Shown here piece by piece: positions 9,150 through 17,903 of a stretch of DNA of 47,058 bases. The notes below the pieces were generated by a model. It saw only the letters and a program-made list of their open reading frames with translations. It was not told the DNA's origin and searched no databases. Position 1 is the stretch's first letter; every line of letters begins with the position of its first letter. The stretch lies in NCBI GenBank assembly GCA_964525945.1, contig CAZGKX010000014.1, positions 1 to 47,058 of the forward strand. The letters are read 5' to 3'. The DNA is from CAZGKX01 sp964525945. Its GTDB lineage: Bacteria > Pseudomonadota > Gammaproteobacteria > Legionellales > Legionellaceae. Position numbers and translations under genes: made by a program.

Positions 9150-9800
9150 ATGGCAGATAAAAATAAACCCTTGGTGTACACGGTCATTGTTTTAGTCGGA
9201 TTTGTCGCGTTTATTGCCGGATTATTTTTTTCCCAGCATTGGCATGCCCCCAAAACCATTGATAAAACTCAATTTGAGGGCACTTTGCTGGATAAGCCTC
9301 GCCCTGTTCAACCCTTTCAATTAACCGGTGTTGATCAACAACCGTTTACCAATGCCAATTTAAAAGGGCAATGGACGTTGCTGTTTTTTGGGTTTACACA
9401 ATGCGGTTCTATTTGCCCGGTTACCATGGCGGAGTTAGGAAAAATGTACCGGTTTTTGGACGAAAAAAAGGTCAAACCATTGCCTCAAGTGGTGATGATT
9501 ACCGTTGATCCAAAACGCGATAGCCTTGAAAAACTTAAAAATTATGTGCATGCCTTCGATGTCCATTTTTATGGCGCGCGAGGTAACCAGGATGTTATTG
9601 ATGCAATGACGCGTGAAATGGGCATTGCTTATGCTAAAATTGCGAGCACAAAAAACGGCGTTTCGCAAAATTACACCATCGAACACACTGGAACGATAAT
9701 CGTGTTAAATCCTCGTGGTGAGTTAACCGCATTTTTTACCATGCCTCATCAAGCGGCAACGCTGGCACACGATTATATGTTATTAATCCCCTCAAATTAG
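9150..9800 (+). CDS. SCO1/SenC copper chaperone
   Basis: A 216-residue SCO-family protein for CuA-site maturation of cytochrome oxidase. One N-terminal membrane anchor (about residues 9-27) is followed by a thioredoxin-like fold. FGFTQCGSICPVTMAEL contains the CxxxC copper site and NYTIEHTGTIIVL supplies the conserved His. Ribosome site GAGG lies 6 bases upstream. Last gene of the oxidase-assembly operon; structural oxidase subunits are not in this window. Confidence 0.94.
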   Translation: MADKNKPLVYTVIVLVGFVAFIAGLFFSQHWHAPKTIDKTQFEGTLLDKPRPVQPFQLTGVDQQPFTNANLKGQWTLLFFGFTQCGSICPVTMAELGKMYRFLDEKKVKPLPQVVMITVDPKRDSLEKLKNYVHAFDVHFYGARGNQDVIDAMTREMGIAYAKIASTKNGVSQNYTIEHTGTIIVLNPRGELTAFFTMPHQAATLAHDYMLLIPSN

Positions 9801-9813
9801 GAACTATTAAGCC

Positions 9814-10722
9814 ATGAAAATTGCTATATTGGCGACCAATCCTGCATTGTATTCACACCAACGTCTGATCGCAGCAGGTCTTGAAGCTGGGCACGAAATG
9901 GATGTGATCAATCCATTATTATGTTACATGAACGTGGCGGCTTCTTGTCCAAAAGTCCATTACCGTGGTGGCGTCATTTTGCCCAGTTATGACGCGGTTA
10001 TACCCCGTATCGGCGCGTCCAACACGTTTTATGGAACAGCAGTTTTGCGCCATATGGAAACCATGGGCATGTACGCCGTCAATGCATCCATTGCAATTGC
10101 ACGTTCTCGGGATAAATTTCGTTCACTGCAATTATTGGCTCGCAAAGGCATTCCTATGCCCCTAACAGGTTTTGCGCAATCCCCAGATAGCACCGACGAT
10201 TTGATTCAAATGGTGGGGGGAGCGCCGGTGGTGATTAAATTATTAGAGGGAACACAAGGCAAAGGTGTTATTTTAGCGGACAGCCATCAGTCGGCGGTGA
10301 GCATTATCAACGCATTTAAAGAAATGCATGCAAAAATTTTGGTGCAAGAATATATCCAAGAGTCGCGTGGATCGGATATTCGTTGTTTTGTCATCGGCGA
10401 TAAGGTTGTGGCCGCGATTAAACGCCAAGCGAAAGAAGGAGAGTTTCGTGCCAATGTGCATCAAGGGGGCAAGGCTTTAAAAGTAAAATTAACGTCGCAA
10501 GAGCGCAGTATCGCGATTGCGGCTGCAAAAACCATGGGATTAAAAGTTGCCGGCGTCGATTTGGTGCGCTCTAACAATGGGCCGTTGGTTTTAGAAATTA
10601 ATTCATCGCCTGGTTTAGAGGGTATTGAAAAAACCACACAAATCAATATTGCCGGAAAAATTATTGAATACATTGAAAAACATGCAAAACCCATGGGTGC
10701 CAACAAACAATTCCAAGGTTAG
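9814..10722 (+). CDS. rimK: ATP-grasp ligase RimK
   Basis: A 302-residue ATP-grasp protein matching RimK (E. coli, 300 residues), which adds glutamate residues to the C-terminus of ribosomal protein S6. Features: PRIGAS near residue 68, nucleotide-binding VVIKLLEGTQGKGV (around 145-158), VQEYIQESRGSDIRCFV, and the metal-binding C-terminal VLEINSSPGLEGIE. Related enzymes make alpha-poly-glutamate or coenzyme variants, but length and motifs favour RimK. It starts 13 bases after the SCO gene on the same strand. Confidence 0.9.
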   Translation: MKIAILATNPALYSHQRLIAAGLEAGHEMDVINPLLCYMNVAASCPKVHYRGGVILPSYDAVIPRIGASNTFYGTAVLRHMETMGMYAVNASIAIARSRDKFRSLQLLARKGIPMPLTGFAQSPDSTDDLIQMVGGAPVVIKLLEGTQGKGVILADSHQSAVSIINAFKEMHAKILVQEYIQESRGSDIRCFVIGDKVVAAIKRQAKEGEFRANVHQGGKALKVKLTSQERSIAIAAAKTMGLKVAGVDLVRSNNGPLVLEINSSPGLEGIEKTTQINIAGKIIEYIEKHAKPMGANKQFQG

Positions 10723-10807
10723 CACCTCTCCGAACCGCCCGCAAAAAAGTGGGACTAGAAAGCCGCAAATTTCTCGATGGAGATTTTGCAGGCAAAATGC
10801 GGAGGTT

Positions 10808-10833
10808 TCCGCTTCCTTACGGGCGAGGCTCGG
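10808..10833. repeat. Dispersed 26-bp repeat, copy A
   Basis: A 26-base element starting TCCGCTTCCTTACGGGCGAG, 22/26 identical to 15396-15421. It lies immediately beyond the stop codon of the small HTH gene. Its GC content is higher than that of the surroundings. Confidence 0.55.
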
Positions 10834-10834
10834 A

Positions 10835-11074
10835 TTAATGTTTATCTTTGTCGCTTTTGCCCAACAACCACTCGGCACTCACTTCTAATTCTTGCGCCAA
10901 TAAATCCAATAAAGGAGCGTCAGGCAACGTGCTGCCATTTAAAATGGATTCAGCTCTGTAGCGGGGCGCTTTGATTAATTTTGCAAAAACTTCAATCCGC
11001 TCATTGCTGCGTTGAGGGACTCCGATTTCATCGAGTTCTTTATTAAGACGTTCTGAAAATTGTTTATTGCTCAT
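10835..11074 (-). CDS. Small XRE-type helix-turn-helix protein
   Basis: A 79-residue protein that consists essentially of one lambda-repressor-like HTH. VFAKLIKAPRYRAESILNGS and LLDLLAQELEVSAEWLLGK fit helices 1-5 of an XRE/Cro domain (the 'VSAEWLL-G' tail is typical). The start at 11074 has a perfect AGGAGG 5 bases upstream; an in-frame ATG 21 bases earlier lacks one. It lies next to the ankyrin gene on the same strand, and might regulate it or itself, but no operator could be identified. Confidence 0.7.
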   Translation of the reverse strand: MSNKQFSERLNKELDEIGVPQRSNERIEVFAKLIKAPRYRAESILNGSTLPDAPLLDLLAQELEVSAEWLLGKSDKDKH

Positions 11075-11222
11075 ACCATCCTCCTGCAAATTCATTTGAT
11101 TAAAAGTACTCTATTTGTTTTTATATAGCACAAAAAAAGAGAAATGCAATGATTTGCGGGTAAAGACAGTCATTGTGCGAAAAATAAAAACACGCACAGC
11201 AATTTCAAATGAAGAACAGTGA

Positions 11223-11242
11223 TGCCGTACACAAGTACGGCA
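11223..11242. terminator. Hairpin downstream of ankyrin gene
   Basis: TGCCGTAC-ACAA-GTACGGCA is a perfect 8-bp stem with a 4-base loop, 33 bases past the ankyrin gene stop. No U-tract follows on the minus strand, so it is only a weak terminator candidate; it could also be a small palindromic repeat. Confidence 0.35.
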
Positions 11243-11274
11243 GGCCAAAGAGAAAGGCTTTTGAAGCTGCGCCG

Positions 11275-14229
11275 TTATCGCGTCAATTTATTGCCACCTT
11301 GCTCAAGGGCATTGAGCAGTGTGGACGTTCGCGTGCTTAAAATACCCCAAGAGGCGTCTGGGAATTGTTTTTTAATCTCTGCCGCTGCTTTGGCGGGCGA
11401 TATATTGAGCTCAACAATACGTTGCTTTAACTCTTGTAAAATATGGATCTTATTTTGTTTTCTACTTTGGTAAAAATAGTTATATGTGTAATGGATTTCT
11501 TCTTTCAATAAGTCGATTTGATCTTCAATTTTTTCAATAATCTCTTCCAGCTCGGGGCTAAGTGCGACGGCTTGATAATTTAATTTTTCGATTAAAAATT
11601 TTTCAAGGTATTTTTTTTCTATTTTTCCATTTGGCGCGTATATTTTATCCACTTCGCATGCCTCGTTGGTATGTCTGCTGTAAATAAAATTCAATGCCTG
11701 CTCTAGAACGTTAATTGGGGCGGTGTTACCCAACATTGTTTGAATGTAGGGGATGTATTCCGTATTTACCCAGTTGTTTACCAAATCCTGCATGCTGTTG
11801 CTGGGCGGAATTGCGTCATTGATGTATTTGTATTTTGCGATTGCTGGATCGGTTCTGCCTTCCCAACAACCTTTTTCTGAGACCAAAATGGAGGAAAAAT
11901 CCGAAAATTTTCCTTTTTCGTCAGCCAAGACTGACGCATCAAAAAAGGAATTGACCATCTCCTCCCAGACAGCTTCTGCTCTGTTACGAGTGACGGGGTG
12001 TTTTGCTTTGCGTTGGGCATCATCCATATGATAAAGATGGATAGCGATGGCATTAGGATCACCCTTTCCTGTGCCGGTTAATACATAATTTCTGGGCGCT
12101 CCAATCTCGACATAATCGACGAACGCTTTAACGATAGCGGTTTTATTTCGAACCAAATGGGTCAAAGCAGGATAAAAAACATTGGTAAGTTGTGATTTCT
12201 CAGTGGCATCACGGTGCCGATTTATATTTTCTTGAAACCACTTTAATAACGATTCGTTGTCCAGTCGTTCTGGTTCTTCTTCGACAACCTCATCCTCTTT
12301 GGGTGGCGTAAGAAGTGCCTGAATTTTATCAGACCCTTTCAATTTATTGAAAATTAGACTGGTTAGAGCGTCCTTCGGTCCATAAAATCCTTGCTCATAA
12401 TCTTTAATGATAATGCTCAAGGTTTGGATTTGCTCGATGGTTAAATCCCCGGGCGCCAATTTGCTGATATAATTTTCTAATCTGCCAAGACCAATGGTTT
12501 GCACGGGTGTATAAGAATAAAAAAAACCGGGCGTGGATTTGGGTTTAGCCAGCAATAGAATGTGCAACAGTTTGCCTTGGGTTAGGTCTGTGCAATCAAT
12601 GTCATTGATGCGGGTATCGATGCGGCCTTGTGGTTGCAATTTTACCCAGTGATTCCATTCGGATTTAAACGCCAGCAGAAATTGAATTTCTTGAGCGTTT
12701 AAATGATCATCCAACAAATGGTCAGTGGCTTCACTAAAAAGTTGTGCCAGTATGTGGCTGGGTTTAGAGGCGCTGCTGGGTGTGAGCTTGTCCAATGCTT
12801 TGCCATTCCAAATTTCTTGTATTTGTTGAGGAGCATGTCGCAATAATAATTCAAAAAAATCGTCATTCCCTGTTTGAGCGGCTATATCCGCTACGGTATA
12901 ACCTTTTTTATCCTTTTGGCCCAAAGCATTGTACTCAACCAACAATTCAATGTCTTTTTTAACGGCTTCTTGGCTATGAATACGCTTGCGTGCTCTAGCG
13001 ATGGCTTTTGGGACCGCCTCTTTTTGAGTGGTTTTTAATTGTTGGATACGGGCTTTAGGTGCGCCATGTTCTGGGGGATGGCCTGCGTCGTCTCGTGCCC
13101 ATACTATCTCAAGTTCATGGGGTGGACAATGTTCGATCACAAAAGAGATCACATCCCATCTTTCGAACGCAACTGCATAATGAATGATTGACTTTCCCGC
13201 GCCGTCTTTTTCTAACAACCCGTTGGGGTTTATTTGCTGAAGTGCTAACAACGCGTTTAAATTTCCAGCTTCAGCAGCGAGGATCGCTATATTCTTGCCG
13301 TCATAGCTATCGCCATCTTCGTTGAGCGGCACGTCGTAGGGGAACGTGGTTAATAATTGGACGTCTTTGCTGATGGTTGCCAGATCAATCCCTGAGTTAT
13401 CGAGGTTGTTTATTGCTGTTTCAATGGATTTTTCCAACGCGGCTCTATTTGGCTTTTGATTGCGTTGGTTGGGGGTCCATAGTCGTTTTGTTTGGGCTGG
13501 AAAGTTACGCAACAAGAATTTAATTCCTTCTTGATTGGCCGATGCGGCAGCGTAATGCACAACCGTGTTTCTGCACTTGTCTTGATGTGGAACTGTTTTG
13601 GGGGTGTAATTTAGATCTGGGTAGTCGTATTTTAGAATCTCAACTTGATCTTCCGTCAAATCTGCAAAACCGGTCACCAGGCCGGGTTGATCATTGGCTT
13701 CAATTGTTTTTAAATGGGGGTTATTATCATGGATTTCCGCATATTGCTGAAACAATCGCGGAATATCGCGTGGGTCGGCGGCACCTATTTCAATATCAAA
13801 CCGTTTGGCTTCAAAAAAGTTTGGGTAATGCGTTATAGCGGATTCTAATGCCACGGCATTGCCTGACAATGCAATGTAATGAAATATGTTTAAACCAATA
13901 TTATCCTGCCATTCGAGTATATCGGCATTTGATGATTGGGTTAATGCGTCCAAATTTCCCGCTAAGAGTTCTAATTGCCATGGTTCATGTAGTTTAACCT
14001 GCTGTTGCGGGGCGGGAAGCTTGGGGATCTGACGTTGAAGAAAGGCTATGTTTTCTACTAAATAGTCAAATTGATTTTCTGGAATATAGGCTTGCCTGGC
14101 AATGGCATCATCTACGCCTAATGCCGCAAGTTGCTGTAGTTCTTTTGCGTTGAGTTTGGATTTTTTCAAGGTTTCATCCTGCTGATTTGTTGAGTCAGAA
14201 CCATCGCTGTTCATTGCTAATTTAACCAT
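11275..14229 (-). CDS. Ankyrin-repeat protein, candidate Dot/Icm effector
   Basis: A 984-residue protein without signal peptide or membrane helices. Ankyrin-like units lie in the N-terminal half: IGLNIFHYIALSGN (about residue 110), NTVVHYAAASANQEGIKFLL (about 225), NIAILAAEAGNLNALLAL (about 310), KSIIHYAVAFERWDVISFVI (about 350) and YTVADIAAQTGNDDFFELLL (about 450). The second half is not recognised; its last 100 residues are rich in Glu/Lys helices and end in a basic tail. Large ankyrin proteins in Dot/Icm bacteria are often host-directed effectors, so secretion is a reasonable inference but unproven. A near-ideal promoter precedes it. An alternative start 15 bases downstream exists; neither has a strong ribosome site. 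It interrupts a housekeeping neighbourhood (rimK, hemH), suggesting an accessory insertion. Confidence 0.75.
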   Translation of the reverse strand: MVKLAMNSDGSDSTNQQDETLKKSKLNAKELQQLAALGVDDAIARQAYIPENQFDYLVENIAFLQRQIPKLPAPQQQVKLHEPWQLELLAGNLDALTQSSNADILEWQDNIGLNIFHYIALSGNAVALESAITHYPNFFEAKRFDIEIGAADPRDIPRLFQQYAEIHDNNPHLKTIEANDQPGLVTGFADLTEDQVEILKYDYPDLNYTPKTVPHQDKCRNTVVHYAAASANQEGIKFLLRNFPAQTKRLWTPNQRNQKPNRAALEKSIETAINNLDNSGIDLATISKDVQLLTTFPYDVPLNEDGDSYDGKNIAILAAEAGNLNALLALQQINPNGLLEKDGAGKSIIHYAVAFERWDVISFVIEHCPPHELEIVWARDDAGHPPEHGAPKARIQQLKTTQKEAVPKAIARARKRIHSQEAVKKDIELLVEYNALGQKDKKGYTVADIAAQTGNDDFFELLLRHAPQQIQEIWNGKALDKLTPSSASKPSHILAQLFSEATDHLLDDHLNAQEIQFLLAFKSEWNHWVKLQPQGRIDTRINDIDCTDLTQGKLLHILLLAKPKSTPGFFYSYTPVQTIGLGRLENYISKLAPGDLTIEQIQTLSIIIKDYEQGFYGPKDALTSLIFNKLKGSDKIQALLTPPKEDEVVEEEPERLDNESLLKWFQENINRHRDATEKSQLTNVFYPALTHLVRNKTAIVKAFVDYVEIGAPRNYVLTGTGKGDPNAIAIHLYHMDDAQRKAKHPVTRNRAEAVWEEMVNSFFDASVLADEKGKFSDFSSILVSEKGCWEGRTDPAIAKYKYINDAIPPSNSMQDLVNNWVNTEYIPYIQTMLGNTAPINVLEQALNFIYSRHTNEACEVDKIYAPNGKIEKKYLEKFLIEKLNYQAVALSPELEEIIEKIEDQIDLLKEEIHYTYNYFYQSRKQNKIHILQELKQRIVELNISPAKAAAEIKKQFPDASWGILSTRTSTLLNALEQGGNKLTR

Positions 14230-14267
14230 GACTTAAAACCTGCGCAGAGTAGGCAATATAATGTTAT

Positions 14268-14295
14268 ATTATATAAATATAGGGCACAATGTCAA
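14268..14295 (-). promoter_or_regulatory. Consensus sigma70 promoter of the ankyrin gene
   Basis: On the minus strand TTGACA (14295-14290) and TATAAT (14273-14268) are separated by 16 bases: both hexamers are perfect. The ankyrin start lies about 40 bases downstream. Such an ideal promoter implies high basal transcription unless a repressor acts. Confidence 0.75.
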
Positions 14296-14320
14296 GTCCT
14301 GAACCGTTTTTATTTGAGCT

Positions 14321-14338
14321 AAAAGCTCACCGTTGAGC
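14321..14338 (-). terminator. Candidate terminator of hemH
   Basis: Read on the minus strand, GCTCA-ACGG-TGAGC forms a 5-bp stem followed directly by TTTT, 17 bases after the hemH stop. The stem is short, so only modest confidence is given. Confidence 0.4.
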
Positions 14339-14354
14339 AGTTTTTAAAAGCGTA

Positions 14355-15362
14355 TCAGGGTTGGTTTTTTTCAAATTTTTCGGGGTGTATGATGTTAAAA
14401 ATAGCGTGCACCCAGCCCGAGGTATGATTGAGTGCTGGAACTAAGGTCAACTGTGCTCCCCCCAATTGCAACCACTCTTTTTGAGCACGAAGGCCAATTT
14501 CTTCCAACGTTTCTAAACAATCCACCACAAAGGATGGGCAGGTGATGGCCAAGCGTTTGACATTTTGGTGGGCAAGTTCCGGTAGTACGGTGTCCAAGTA
14601 GGGTTTTATCCATTCTGTTTTGCCTAAACGAGATTGAAAAGCAGTTGCATATTTTGTTGGGGGTAAACCAAGTTGTTGGGCAATCAACCGTGTGGTTTGA
14701 AAACATTGGGCGCGGTAGCAGTTATTAAGAGCATTTGCGGGGCAGGCTGATTTGCACGCTTGGTTGCAACCGTTGCTCTTTAGGTGATTCTCTGGCAAGC
14801 CATGGTAACTGAATAAAATAAAATCATGGGAAGCAATACAAGGTTGTATTTGCGCAGCTTGTGCACGAATAAAAGCTGGGTGCTGATAAAAATCATGAAT
14901 AACTTGAATGGAGGGTACAAAAGGCTGGGTGATCAGTAATCCTAACGCTTTTTCGAGAGAAGACCCGGTGGTGGCGGAGGCGTATTGCGGGTAGAGAGGA
15001 AGGATCGTGATGTGGTCGCACCCCTTCAATTGTTCCAGTGCTGAGGCAATGCTGGGATTGCCATAGCGCATGCCTAGTGCCACTTGATGGGAGTCTTTGA
15101 GGTGCTTTTGCACTTCTTCACATAATTTTTGTGTGAGACAAAGCAGCGGGGAGCCTTGCGGCGTCCATACGGCTTGGTAGGCATGGCTGGATTGCTTGCT
15201 GCGAAAAGGGAGAATGAAAAAGTGCACCAAAATATACCTGAACAGTGCGGGTAAGGTGATAACGCGTGGGTCAGATAAGAATTCTTTGAGGTAGCGACGC
15301 ACGGAGCGTCTGTCTGCATGATCAGGGGTACCTAAATTGATAAGCAACAAGCCTTTTTTCAT
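14355..15362 (-). CDS. hemH: Ferrochelatase
   Basis: A 335-residue ferrochelatase inserting iron into protoporphyrin IX, the last step of protohaem synthesis. The metal-binding and catalytic motifs FSYHGLP (His near residue 185) and VVDCLETLEEI (Glu near 287) are intact, and the N-terminus LLLINLGTPD is canonical. Length is normal. It feeds haem to the CyoE/CtaA pathway encoded in the same window, although on the other strand. The upstream gene on this strand is the MscS-type channel, about 40 bases away. Confidence 0.95.
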   Translation of the reverse strand: MKKGLLLINLGTPDHADRRSVRRYLKEFLSDPRVITLPALFRYILVHFFILPFRSKQSSHAYQAVWTPQGSPLLCLTQKLCEEVQKHLKDSHQVALGMRYGNPSIASALEQLKGCDHITILPLYPQYASATTGSSLEKALGLLITQPFVPSIQVIHDFYQHPAFIRAQAAQIQPCIASHDFILFSYHGLPENHLKSNGCNQACKSACPANALNNCYRAQCFQTTRLIAQQLGLPPTKYATAFQSRLGKTEWIKPYLDTVLPELAHQNVKRLAITCPSFVVDCLETLEEIGLRAQKEWLQLGGAQLTLVPALNHTSGWVHAIFNIIHPEKFEKNQP

Positions 15363-15395
15363 TTTTTATCCAATAATTATGAGCAGGACCATGGC

Positions 15396-15421
15396 TCCGC
15401 TCCCTTACGGTCGCGGTTCGG
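15396..15421. repeat. Dispersed 26-bp repeat, copy B
   Basis: A 26-base element starting TCCGCTCCCTTACGGTCGCG, with four differences from the copy at 10808-10833. It contains the stop codon of the MscS-type gene and encodes that protein's last residues (EPRP), so the element appears to have landed on or extended the 3' end of the gene. Confidence 0.55.
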
Positions 15422-17690
15422 TGGCGTCTGTTATTTTTTGTTCAGGAGGGGTGATGTGCAAATGTATTTCCCGTTGGGGAAATGCCATGGAAATATGCTG
15501 TTCGCGGAAAGCGCGTTCTATGGCATAATTTAATTCACTTTGAACCTGCGATTTTTTATTGGCATCTTTAATGAGACACCACAACTGGAACCTCAAGCCA
15601 TTGTCTGCAAACGAACGCAACAAAACTGTGGGCTTGCTTCGGGCGTTTTTTATCACTTCTTCATGGTTGTTAGCCAGCGCTAATAGCACTTGTTCCACCA
15701 ATTTCGTATCGCTGCCATAGGCTACGCCAATATCGCAATTGATGGCTAGGTGTTTATCGGTGTACATGTAATTGGTCACCCGACGGGTGATCAAATCTGA
15801 ATTGGGGACAATAATGTCTTCGCGGGAGGGTGTCAATAAATGGGTTGAACGTACTCTAATTTTTTTAACAAAACCCTCAACGCCATCGACGTTGATGCGA
15901 TCGCCAGGTTTAATGGGTTTTTCTATCAATAAAATAAGGCCAGATACAAAATTATTAACAATGCTTTGCAAGCCAAGCCCAATACCTACAGATAAAGCAC
16001 CTGCAACAATAGCAAGGCCTGTAAAATTAAAACCTGCGATGAGCAAGCCTGTGATCACCGCAATCCCGAAACCGATGTAGGTTAGAATCGAGGCAATAGC
16101 GACCTGAGTTTCTTCTTCATCTTCAAATTGTTGATGTCGACTGATGGTGGTTGAAATGCTGCGAAATAGCATATACACCAAGCAATAGACAATAATACCG
16201 GCCAGGACTCGGGTCGGGTAAAACGTAAAATTTCCAAAATGAATCCCATATAAAAACTGGGTTAAAGCACTCTCAATGTAGTACGCGGCAAATCCCCAAC
16301 TTTTAGCGATGAGGTACAGGCTAATTACAAACACAATCACTTGCAAGGTGGTTTTTAAAATTAAAAACTCGGTGAAAACGGCATCCTTTTTATAGCCAAA
16401 ACTGGTTTTAATTTTATTTTTAAATGGGGGGTGGGTCAATAGCAAATAGAGTTTGTGGATGCCTTGAAAAAAGATCATGGTGAGAAAAATGATGGCGAAC
16501 GTGGATAACCCAGAAAAGGTAAGGTGCAATGCCAGTGTGTGGTAACCAATCGCATCGATCATCGCAAAAATGAATAACAAGAAGGTGCATGCGCGTTCAA
16601 TTAAAATATGGTGTCGCTTGATGTAGTTTAAATGCCGGTGTGCATGGCAAAAATAATAAATAAAATAAACTGCAGTAACAAGTATGGTGAAAAGGAACAT
16701 GGATTGAATAAATTGGACAAGCAACGGCGGAATGCTCAACGAATCCATGAGTATTTTTGCCGATGCACTTAATGTGTAAAAACTGAGATAAAAAATAAAC
16801 AACGATTGAAAAAAGCCACTTTCAAGGGAATACCAATAGAAAAAGGCTTTTATTTTTTTTAATTTAAAAATAAAAACGACCACGGCCATAGCTAAGAAAT
16901 ACAGGAACAATATGCCCATCAAATAGGCTTTAATATTGATGGGATTTAATGTTTCGTCTCGATCAAAAAAATAACCAAAACCTACGCCTAATGTGATACA
17001 GCTCGCGAGGAGGACGATGTGACCGACGTGCAATTTTCGTATTCGAACGTATTGGCGAACCCGTTTATTTTGTCTGAATTTAATCAAAAAAAATGAAGAC
17101 AATAACAGTGCCACACACATCACTATGGCTGCCGGAATTATTTGTTGCAGCATCGGTGCGGCATGCAATTGCAAAGTAGCAAGCAAGCCGACTGAAATTG
17201 GGGATTCAGAGAGTTGTTTTATCATACGCCACAACGGCAAGCCACGGGTCAACGTTTCTTCTTGCTTAAGTTGCGCTATGGCCGTGTGATAGGCTTGGAT
17301 TGCTTCTTTAGCACGGATAGAAAATAATCGGCACTGTGATTTTTTAGTGGCTATTTTTTTTTGTTCTTGGCTCAAGTAGACTAAGTCCGCAGCTTCCTTG
17401 TTGTTCGCTGCTGATTCTGTGGCTTGTTGAATTTGGATATCGAGGCCTTTTAATTTATTTTGCGCATCTTCAGTGCATTGATCGGCTTCGGCGGTTAATG
17501 CTGTCAAGGTTGCGATGGCTGTATTTAACGTGCTTAAATTTAAATTTTGTACCGAGAGTTGTAAATTAATATGATCAAATTGCCGATTGGCATCTTTAAT
17601 ATTAAAATCCGTTTGTTCCTTGTTCAAAGGAGCCGACAAACCGCTGTTTATGCTTATAAAAAAAACACAACAGGCAATAAAAAATTTCAT
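15405..17690 (-). CDS. Large MscS-family mechanosensitive channel
   Basis: A 761-residue MscK/MscM-type channel. A signal peptide (MKFFIACCVFFISINSGLSA) precedes a periplasmic coiled-coil region (to about residue 160), then roughly ten membrane helices. The C-terminal MscS domain shows the pore helix GALSVGIGLGLQSIVNNFVSG and the beta-domain entry IEKPIKPGDRINVDGVEGFV. It protects against hypo-osmotic shock by opening under membrane tension. The ATG at 17690 with AGGA 6 bases upstream is preferred to an upstream TTG. The C-terminal end falls in a dispersed repeat. Confidence 0.9.
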   Translation of the reverse strand: MKFFIACCVFFISINSGLSAPLNKEQTDFNIKDANRQFDHINLQLSVQNLNLSTLNTAIATLTALTAEADQCTEDAQNKLKGLDIQIQQATESAANNKEAADLVYLSQEQKKIATKKSQCRLFSIRAKEAIQAYHTAIAQLKQEETLTRGLPLWRMIKQLSESPISVGLLATLQLHAAPMLQQIIPAAIVMCVALLLSSFFLIKFRQNKRVRQYVRIRKLHVGHIVLLASCITLGVGFGYFFDRDETLNPINIKAYLMGILFLYFLAMAVVVFIFKLKKIKAFFYWYSLESGFFQSLFIFYLSFYTLSASAKILMDSLSIPPLLVQFIQSMFLFTILVTAVYFIYYFCHAHRHLNYIKRHHILIERACTFLLFIFAMIDAIGYHTLALHLTFSGLSTFAIIFLTMIFFQGIHKLYLLLTHPPFKNKIKTSFGYKKDAVFTEFLILKTTLQVIVFVISLYLIAKSWGFAAYYIESALTQFLYGIHFGNFTFYPTRVLAGIIVYCLVYMLFRSISTTISRHQQFEDEEETQVAIASILTYIGFGIAVITGLLIAGFNFTGLAIVAGALSVGIGLGLQSIVNNFVSGLILLIEKPIKPGDRINVDGVEGFVKKIRVRSTHLLTPSREDIIVPNSDLITRRVTNYMYTDKHLAINCDIGVAYGSDTKLVEQVLLALANNHEEVIKNARSKPTVLLRSFADNGLRFQLWCLIKDANKKSQVQSELNYAIERAFREQHISMAFPQREIHLHITPPEQKITDATEPRP

Positions 17691-17716
17691 AAATGTCCTG
17701 GTCAATTGAAAATAAA

Positions 17717-17801
17717 GGTTCTACCGGAATTCGGGGCTGTCTTCCCCGCCTTCGCGGGGAAGACAAATTAATGAACATACCCCGGGAATTCCGGTAGAGC
17801 C
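17717..17801. repeat. Nested palindromic repeat element
   Basis: Outer arms GGTTCTACCGGAATTC (17717-17732) and GAATTCCGGTAGAGCC (17786-17801) are inverted repeats with 15 of 16 pairs. Inside is a perfect 11-bp hairpin, GTCTTCCCCGC-CTTC-GCGGGGAAGAC (17739-17764). The structure resembles REP/MITE-like palindromes dispersed in many proteobacterial genomes. It sits between the divergently transcribed MscS-type and HIT genes, so it would be in the 5' region of the former. Confidence 0.7.
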
Positions 17802-17903
17802 AAAATAAATCCACTCTATCTAAATTTTGGAGTGAATGCGTTGTAATTTTGGTATGATTTTCCCATAGATAGATGAAAGTAGAAAGAGCAATAAGGAGCT
17901 GCA

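Noticed and set aside
11778..12062. Second minus-strand frame within the ankyrin gene
   Set aside because: It overlaps a long intact ankyrin-protein frame with clear repeats, so it is a shadow frame.
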